This document shows positions 6,108 to 10,588 of a stretch of DNA of 10,588 bases, in pieces. The DNA is from CAYGZM01 sp964354365 (GTDB taxonomy: Bacteria > Planctomycetota > Phycisphaerae > Sedimentisphaerales > Anaerobacaceae). The notes under the pieces were generated by a model. That model searched no databases. It saw nothing but the letters and a program-made list of their open reading frames with translations, and was not told the DNA's origin. Position 1 is the first letter of the stretch; every line of letters begins with the position of its first letter. The translations under genes and the position numbers were made by a program. The DNA lies in NCBI GenBank assembly GCA_964354365.1, contig CAYGZM010000131.1, positions 1 through 10,588 of the forward strand, written 5' to 3'.

Positions 6108-7808
6108 ATGAAGACGAAACGTTCGCAACTGTTTAACCGGGCCGCAGTTTGTGTGGTCTTGAGCACTTGGAGTGCCGGTTTAATGAGTCTATCGCCCATG
6201 CAGGCAGTGGGTCAGGAGTTCCGCCGCTTGCCCGCCAAGGAATACCGCGACAAAATGAAGGCTGGCTGGATCGGCCAGATCATCGGCGTTTCCTGGGGCG
6301 CTCCCACCGAGGGCAGATACAGGACCATCATGCCTGCGGAGAAGATGCCGCCATTCAGTGAGGATTTGATCAATGATGCCTTTGGTCAGGACGATCTTTA
6401 TGTGGAGATGACCTTTGTGCGATCCATGGAGGAGTATGGGTTCGATGTTTCCATCCGGCAGGCGGGCATTGATTTCGCCAACAGCGGCTACCCACTCTGG
6501 GTAGCGAACGCCGCCGGCCGAGCTAACCTGCGCAACGGCATTGCACCGCCGGACTCCAGCCATCCTCAATTCCACAATTGTGCCGGCGCGATTGATTATC
6601 AGATCGAAGCGGACTACGCGGGCCTGATTGCGCCGGGGATGCCCGACGTTGTCATCGCCTTGGGCGATAAGTTCGGCCGGCTGATGAACTACGGCGATGG
6701 CGTTTACGCCGGCCAGTTTATGGGCGCGATGTATGCCGAGGCGTTCTTCGAGAAGAACGTCATTAAGCTCATCGAAGCCGGCCTGAAAGCCATTCCCAGG
6801 GAATCCATGTACGCAGAGATGGTTCGCGACATGATCCAGTGGCACAAGGCGAACCCAACCAGCTGGGAAAAGACATGGGAACTGGCGGAGAAGAAATATA
6901 ACCAGGACCGGAACTACAACATTAGCGCGCTCGATGTGAAGCGCGAGGGCGCCTGGGTCCTGATGGGACTGCTCTACGGGCAGGGTGACCTCGATCAGAC
7001 GATGATCATCTCGTGCCGGTGCGGCTTTGACAGCGATTGCAACCCGTCTTCCAGCGGTGGTATTCTATTCACAACGCGCGGCACATCGAGTCTTCCCGAC
7101 AGGTATTACAGGAAGCTTGACGAGACGAAGATCTTCAGCCACACGGCCTACAACTTTCCGAAGCTGCTGGACGTTTGTGAGAAGCTGGCGCGCCAGGCGC
7201 TGGCGAGAGTCGGCGGGCGAGTTGAGAAGGACCCGAACGGCGAAGAGGTCTTCGTGATACCAGTCAAGGCGCCGACGCCGAGCAGGTTCGAAGACTTGCA
7301 GAATCCAGGCCCAATCACCGAGAGTCTCTACAGCGACGCGGAGATGACGCAAATCAGCAACCCGGGATTGAAATGGGCCGCCAGGCTGTTGGATGGTTGG
7401 ACACTCTCCAACTGCGACCTCGGCCAGAGTTCAATATTTTGGGAGTTGCACGGCCGGAAGAACGTGTTTGTGCTGAACGGCTTGGCCAAGGGCGCGAAAG
7501 GCTATGTCCTGACGAAGACGCTGACTGTGCCGGCGGGCAAAGCCACGACGCTGGAGTTCTCGGCGGCCTGTGATCCGACAACCGACGGGTGGAAGGTCAG
7601 CGTGAGGGCCGATGGTAAGGGACTCGCCGCCGAGACGGTGAACAAAGCCACGATGAAGAATGGGTGGATAGAAATTAGCTCACCGCTGGTAGAGAATGTG
7701 GACAAGCTGTTGGTGGTGGAAATCACGATGGAACCGGTGGTCCCACCCGCCGAGAAGAATGGTCCGCCAGCTCTGAACATTACCGTTCCAAAGCTCAGGA
7801 ATCACTGA
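6108..7808 (+). CDS. Secreted ADP-ribosylglycohydrolase (DraG)-fold protein
   Basis: A 566-residue protein with a signal peptide (about 1-35, ending near MQAVG) preceding an ADP-ribosylglycohydrolase-type domain. Early conserved block: YRDKMKAGWIGQIIGVSWGAPTE. Two metal-site blocks are visible: FGQDDLYVEM (92-101, D95 and D96) and CGFDSDCN (305-312, D308 and D310), corresponding to the two Asp-rich motifs that hold a pair of Mg ions in this fold; the second has Cys where classical enzymes have Thr. From about 390 a beta-rich C-terminal domain follows, absent from cytoplasmic DraG. The fold is usually linked to removing ADP-ribose, but export and the fucosidase 20 bp downstream suggest a glycan-related substrate here, which is inference. 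Start ATG is preceded by AGAGG with 5-nt spacing. It is the first gene of its operon. Confidence 0.8.
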   Translation: MKTKRSQLFNRAAVCVVLSTWSAGLMSLSPMQAVGQEFRRLPAKEYRDKMKAGWIGQIIGVSWGAPTEGRYRTIMPAEKMPPFSEDLINDAFGQDDLYVEMTFVRSMEEYGFDVSIRQAGIDFANSGYPLWVANAAGRANLRNGIAPPDSSHPQFHNCAGAIDYQIEADYAGLIAPGMPDVVIALGDKFGRLMNYGDGVYAGQFMGAMYAEAFFEKNVIKLIEAGLKAIPRESMYAEMVRDMIQWHKANPTSWEKTWELAEKKYNQDRNYNISALDVKREGAWVLMGLLYGQGDLDQTMIISCRCGFDSDCNPSSSGGILFTTRGTSSLPDRYYRKLDETKIFSHTAYNFPKLLDVCEKLARQALARVGGRVEKDPNGEEVFVIPVKAPTPSRFEDLQNPGPITESLYSDAEMTQISNPGLKWAARLLDGWTLSNCDLGQSSIFWELHGRKNVFVLNGLAKGAKGYVLTKTLTVPAGKATTLEFSAACDPTTDGWKVSVRADGKGLAAETVNKATMKNGWIEISSPLVENVDKLLVVEITMEPVVPPAEKNGPPALNITVPKLRNH

Positions 7809-7828
7809 AACTCATCAATAATGGTCTT

Positions 7829-9175
7829 ATGAAACTCGAAACCAAGAACCTGTTGACTGCCTGTCTCTTGGCGGCTGTGGTGCTGTCAGCCACTGTCTGT
7901 TGGGCTGAATCGGTACAGACCACGACAGAAACCAAAGAGCATCGCGATGTCCGGATGGCCTGGTGGCGCGAGGCGCGCTTTGGAATGTTCATCCACTGGG
8001 GGCCAGTGAGCCTCAAGGGCACGGAAATCAGTTGGTCGCGTGCGAACTCGAATCCTGCTTGTCCTAACCAAGGGCCTATTGCAGTCGAAGTGTATGATAA
8101 CCTCTATAAGGAATTCAACCCAGCCGAATTCGACGCCAAGGAATGGGTTGCTATTGTGCAGGCATCGGGCATGAAATACGTAGTCTTGACGGCGAAGCAC
8201 TGTGATGGCTTCTGTCTCTGGCATTCAAAGGTGGCAGATTACAACATATCCAAGACTCCCTTCGTACGGGATGTGTGCGCGGAGTTGGCCAAAGCGGCGC
8301 ACAGAGCTGGAATCAACGTGGGGTGGTATTACTCGCCGATGGATTGGCGTGATCCAGATTGTCGGACGGAACGTAATACCAAGTACGTGGCGTCTATGCA
8401 GGGGCAATTGCGTGAGCTTCTGGGCAACTATGGGCGAATCGATCTGCTTTGGTTTGATACTGACGGCAGGTCGGCGCCGTGGGACCAGAAGCATACCTAC
8501 GGCCTGGTCAGGCAACTTCAACCGCAGATCATAATCAACAATCGTCTGGACATGGGCAGCATGGCGGACTACGAAGCGCAGTTAATTGGGCCCAATGCCG
8601 ACTACTACACCCCGGAGCAGCGAATCGGGGAATTTGATAATCAGCGGCCGTGGGAAACTTGCATGACCTTGGGAACGCAGTGGTCGTGGAAACCCAACGA
8701 CAACATAAAGTCTCTCAAGGAATGCCTGCACACCCTTATCAAATGCGTCGGCGGAGACGGGAACCTGCTGCTGAACGTCGGGCCGATGCCCAACGGCGAG
8801 ATTGAGCCACGCCAGGTGGAGGTACTCAAGGGAATTGGGAAATGGCTGGGCCGGTTCGGGGAGAGCGTTTACGGCACACGTGGCGGCCCGTTCAAGCCCG
8901 GCAGATCCCTGGTCAGCACCAGCAAGGGAAATGTTGTTTATATACATGCCCTCGAGTATGACGGTGATACAATCAGGCTGCCGGCATTGCCACGAAAGAT
9001 TGTCCAGAGTAATGTTCTAACCGGTGGTGTCGTGCAGTTGACGCAAACCGAGGCGGCTCTCTATTTGACTGTTGTCAGGGACGATCAGGCGGAGGCCGAC
9101 ACTATAATCAAACTGACGCTTGATGGCCCGGCAGATCAGATTCCGCCTGTCACAATAGAAGAGCGATCCAATTGA
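7829..9175 (+). CDS. Alpha-L-fucosidase-like glycoside hydrolase, family GH29
   Basis: A 448-residue exported enzyme: signal peptide 1-26 (ending CWA), then a GH29 TIM barrel. Family blocks: RFGMFIHWGP (50-59, with substrate-site H56), TAKHCDGFCLWHS (from about 121), GWYYSPMDW, LLWFDTDG with the presumed nucleophile D210, INNRLD (R239), TPEQ (E263), WETCMTLGTQWSW (E276), and GGDGNLLLNVGPMPNGEI near the end of the barrel. E263 and E276 are both candidates for acid/base, a residue that varies in GH29. The usual KHHDGF motif reads KHCDGF, replacing the second substrate-contacting His by C125. A short beta-rich tail follows. It starts 20 bp after the DraG-fold gene without a clear ribosome site, so translation is probably coupled. 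Likely role: retaining hydrolysis of alpha-L-fucosides outside the cytoplasm. Confidence 0.85.
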   Translation: MKLETKNLLTACLLAAVVLSATVCWAESVQTTTETKEHRDVRMAWWREARFGMFIHWGPVSLKGTEISWSRANSNPACPNQGPIAVEVYDNLYKEFNPAEFDAKEWVAIVQASGMKYVVLTAKHCDGFCLWHSKVADYNISKTPFVRDVCAELAKAAHRAGINVGWYYSPMDWRDPDCRTERNTKYVASMQGQLRELLGNYGRIDLLWFDTDGRSAPWDQKHTYGLVRQLQPQIIINNRLDMGSMADYEAQLIGPNADYYTPEQRIGEFDNQRPWETCMTLGTQWSWKPNDNIKSLKECLHTLIKCVGGDGNLLLNVGPMPNGEIEPRQVEVLKGIGKWLGRFGESVYGTRGGPFKPGRSLVSTSKGNVVYIHALEYDGDTIRLPALPRKIVQSNVLTGGVVQLTQTEAALYLTVVRDDQAEADTIIKLTLDGPADQIPPVTIEERSN

Positions 9176-9179
9176 GTTG

Positions 9180-9238
9180 AAGCTTGTTTCATAGCTGTGG
9201 AAATGGCCGTGTCTAAGGACTTCTACTAAAACAAGCTT
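9180..9238. repeat. 10-bp inverted repeat between fucosidase and lipoprotein genes
   Basis: AAGCTTGTTT (9180-9189) is matched exactly by AAACAAGCTT (9229-9238) around 39 nt. There is no T tract after it, so a standard intrinsic terminator is unlikely. It could be an mRNA stem setting different expression of the two genes, or a regulator site. It occupies most of the 100-bp gap. Confidence 0.4.
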
Positions 9239-9263
9239 TCGGGCAGCCTTGTTGGAGATAGAA

Positions 9264-9269
9264 AGAGGA
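9264..9269 (+). promoter_or_regulatory. Ribosome binding site deciding the lipoprotein start
   Basis: AGAGGA lies 6 nt upstream of the ATG at 9276, excluding the longer in-frame TTG start at 9249. The ATG also places the lipobox Cys at residue 18, a normal signal length. Confidence 0.7.
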
Positions 9270-9275
9270 ATCATC

Positions 9276-10019
9276 ATGAAGATTTCTGTACGTGCGGGGC
9301 TGGTTCTTGCGGTGGTTGTTGGCGGATGTTCGTCGGTATCCACACAGCAGGTGAGCCGGGAAGAATTGACTGCCAAGGTGCTGCAGGTCCGGCAGACGGA
9401 AGATTTCGTAATAAGCGGCAGGGGCGATGCATCCGCGTGGACGAAGGCCGATTGGGAGCGACTTCACCTGCGTCATGCTGATGGTCATCAATATGAGACG
9501 CGCATCAAGATGCTTTACTCCAAGAGCGGACTGTACGTACTGATGGATGCCGAGGATCGCACGATTACCGCCACGATGAACGAGGACTTTCTCGACCTGT
9601 GGAACGAAGATGTGTTTGAGTTTTTCTTCTGGCCGGATGAACGGTACCCTGTCTATTTCGAATACGAAATTTCGCCGCTTGGCTTTGAGCTGCCGATTCT
9701 CATCCCCAATTTCGGTGGTGAGTTTCTCGGCTGGCGGCCCTGGCACTACGAGGGAAAGCGGAAAACACAGAAGGCCGCCACAGTTATGGGAGGCTCCAAG
9801 CAGTCAGGCGCCCACGTCACAGGTTGGAAGGCTGAGGTGTTTGTTCCGTACGACTTGCTCAGCCCCCTTCGAAACGTCCCCCCGAAGCCTAAAACTCAAT
9901 GGCGAGCCAATTTCTATCGGGTTGACTATGATGAAGGCAAGACCACGAGCTGGGATTGGGCACGAGTCGGATCGAGCTTTCACGAGTTTGAGAAGTTTGG
10001 CACCCTCATTTTCGAGTAG
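9276..10019 (+). CDS. Carbohydrate-binding family 9-like (CBM9-like) lipoprotein
   Basis: A 247-residue protein with a lipoprotein signal: MKISVR, a hydrophobic run, and lipobox VGGC with Cys18 as the lipidated residue (followed by Ser). The rest resembles the stand-alone CBM9-like/DOMON-type domain common in planctomycetes and Bacteroidetes: ALIGNED features are the early W-x-K stretch, LYVLMDAEDRT, DLWNEDVFEFFFWPDE, GWKAEVFVPYDLL, WRANFYRVD and the closing HEFEKFGTLIFE. The length matches the family (about 220-260) and no catalytic domain is attached, so it probably binds sugars at the membrane surface. It sits 100 bp downstream of the fucosidase on the same strand, consistent with a shared glycan role. 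Its last 14 bp overlap the convergent propeller gene. Confidence 0.75.
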   Translation: MKISVRAGLVLAVVVGGCSSVSTQQVSREELTAKVLQVRQTEDFVISGRGDASAWTKADWERLHLRHADGHQYETRIKMLYSKSGLYVLMDAEDRTITATMNEDFLDLWNEDVFEFFFWPDERYPVYFEYEISPLGFELPILIPNFGGEFLGWRPWHYEGKRKTQKAATVMGGSKQSGAHVTGWKAEVFVPYDLLSPLRNVPPKPKTQWRANFYRVDYDEGKTTSWDWARVGSSFHEFEKFGTLIFE

Positions 10020-10588
10020 AGCCGGGATTGCGGCCGAGGCAGAAGAGGTGCTTGAAGCCTCGCAGGAAGACCTGGCCCTCACTGATCGCAGGTGAGGCAT
10101 AGCATTGCTCGCCCAGCTCGTATTTCGCGATGCGCTCGAACTGCGTGCCGGGTTTGATCACGTTCACTTGGCCGTTGTCGTTAATGAAGAAGACCAGTCC
10201 GTTCATCAGGACCGGGGAGGCGTGATGCCGCCCGAGCTTCTCCTGCCAGAGCACCTTGCCGGTGGCGGCTTCGTAGCAGAACGCTACGCCGGAGCTGTTG
10301 ACGCTGAGCAGGAAATCACCCGCGACGATCAGGGAGGGGACATAGGGGGCTCCTCTATTGTCGCTCCAGACGACGTGAGTCCCCGTGACGTCACCGCTGC
10401 CGTCAGGCCGGATGGCAAGCAGAATTTGCCTGGGCCAGCTGCTGCTGACGAAGACCAGCCCGGCCTTCTCGCTGTAAACCGGTGTGGCGACGAATTCCTG
10501 CGAGGGGCCGTCCACCGTCCAGAGTTGCTTGCTGGTTTCAGGATCGAAACTGGCCACGCAACGGTCGCCGCACTGAATCAATTGAGTG
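10006..10588 (-). CDS. PQQ-like beta-propeller protein, C-terminal part (partial)
   Basis: The C-terminal 193 or so residues of a gene that enters from the right edge; the frame stays open to the end of the window, so the true start lies outside and the TTG near 10581 is not a credible start. Blade motifs are visible: CVASFDPETSKQLWTVDG, VAFCYEAATGKVLWQEKLG and ASPVLMNGLVFFINDNGQ, ending in FKHLFCLGRNPGSTRK. The segment ILLAIRPDGSGDVTGTHVVW is typical of the planctomycete propeller family that also includes the protein at 3668-4972, but the two differ clearly in sequence. The stop TGA (plus 10006-10008) lies inside the 3' end of the lipoprotein gene, giving a tail-to-tail overlap of 14 bp. 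Signal peptide and function cannot be judged from this part. Confidence 0.8.
   Translation of the reverse strand, partial: TQLIQCGDRCVASFDPETSKQLWTVDGPSQEFVATPVYSEKAGLVFVSSSWPRQILLAIRPDGSGDVTGTHVVWSDNRGAPYVPSLIVAGDFLLSVNSSGVAFCYEAATGKVLWQEKLGRHHASPVLMNGLVFFINDNGQVNVIKPGTQFERIAKYELGEQCYASPAISEGQVFLRGFKHLFCLGRNPGSTRK

Noticed and set aside
1..10588. CRISPR array or complete insertion sequence
   Set aside because: No regularly spaced direct repeats and no transposase motifs were found; the repeats present are small palindromic extragenic elements.

Overview
The window looks like chromosomal DNA of a Planctomycetota-type (PVC group) bacterium, perhaps a Phycisphaerae-like lineage. The reasons are a secreted HzsA-related two-haem protein, PQQ-type propellers (one opening with DWPQWRGP), a remnant of the Gfo/Idh/MocA oxidoreductase family these genomes carry in many copies, and a saccharolytic set (DraG-fold protein, GH29 fucosidase-like enzyme, CBM9-like lipoprotein). 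Almost every intact product begins with an export signal. The lineage is inferred from gene content; no marker gene fixes it.

Layout. 1-301 (minus): 5' part of a signal-peptide-bearing RraA-like gene, cut by the window edge. 302-1266: a long intergenic region with a candidate promoter for that gene, two CTGCAA-NN-TTGCAG palindromes, an AT-rich stem-loop, two dispersed palindromic repeats, three tandem stem-loops ending in a terminator-like T tract, and a 12-bp perfect palindrome. 1267-4972 (plus): a two-gene unit of an HzsA-related protein with two CxxCH haem sites and a PQQ-like beta-propeller. 5075-5187: a clear sigma70-type promoter and a tRNA with anticodon CAU. 5188-5599: a truncated, internally deleted Gfo/Idh/MocA pseudogene abutting the tRNA. 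5600-6107: no recognisable gene, but a good sigma70-type promoter. 6108-10019 (plus): DraG-fold protein, GH29-type alpha-L-fucosidase and CBM9-like lipoprotein. 10006-10588 (minus): 3' part of a second propeller gene, converging on and overlapping the lipoprotein gene.

How the genes may work together. The 6108-10019 group reads as a small exported glycan-processing locus: a fucosidase-like hydrolase, a binding lipoprotein, and a DraG-fold hydrolase whose real substrate is unknown. The HzsA-related/propeller pair reads as an exported redox or binding module; presence of an HzsA relative alone does not indicate anammox. The most notable points are the HzsA-like/propeller pair, the DraG-fold/fucosidase pairing, a Cys in place of a conserved active-site His in the fucosidase, the deletion scar beside the tRNA, and the structured leader upstream of the HzsA-like gene. 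Family assignments come from motif recognition without database searches.
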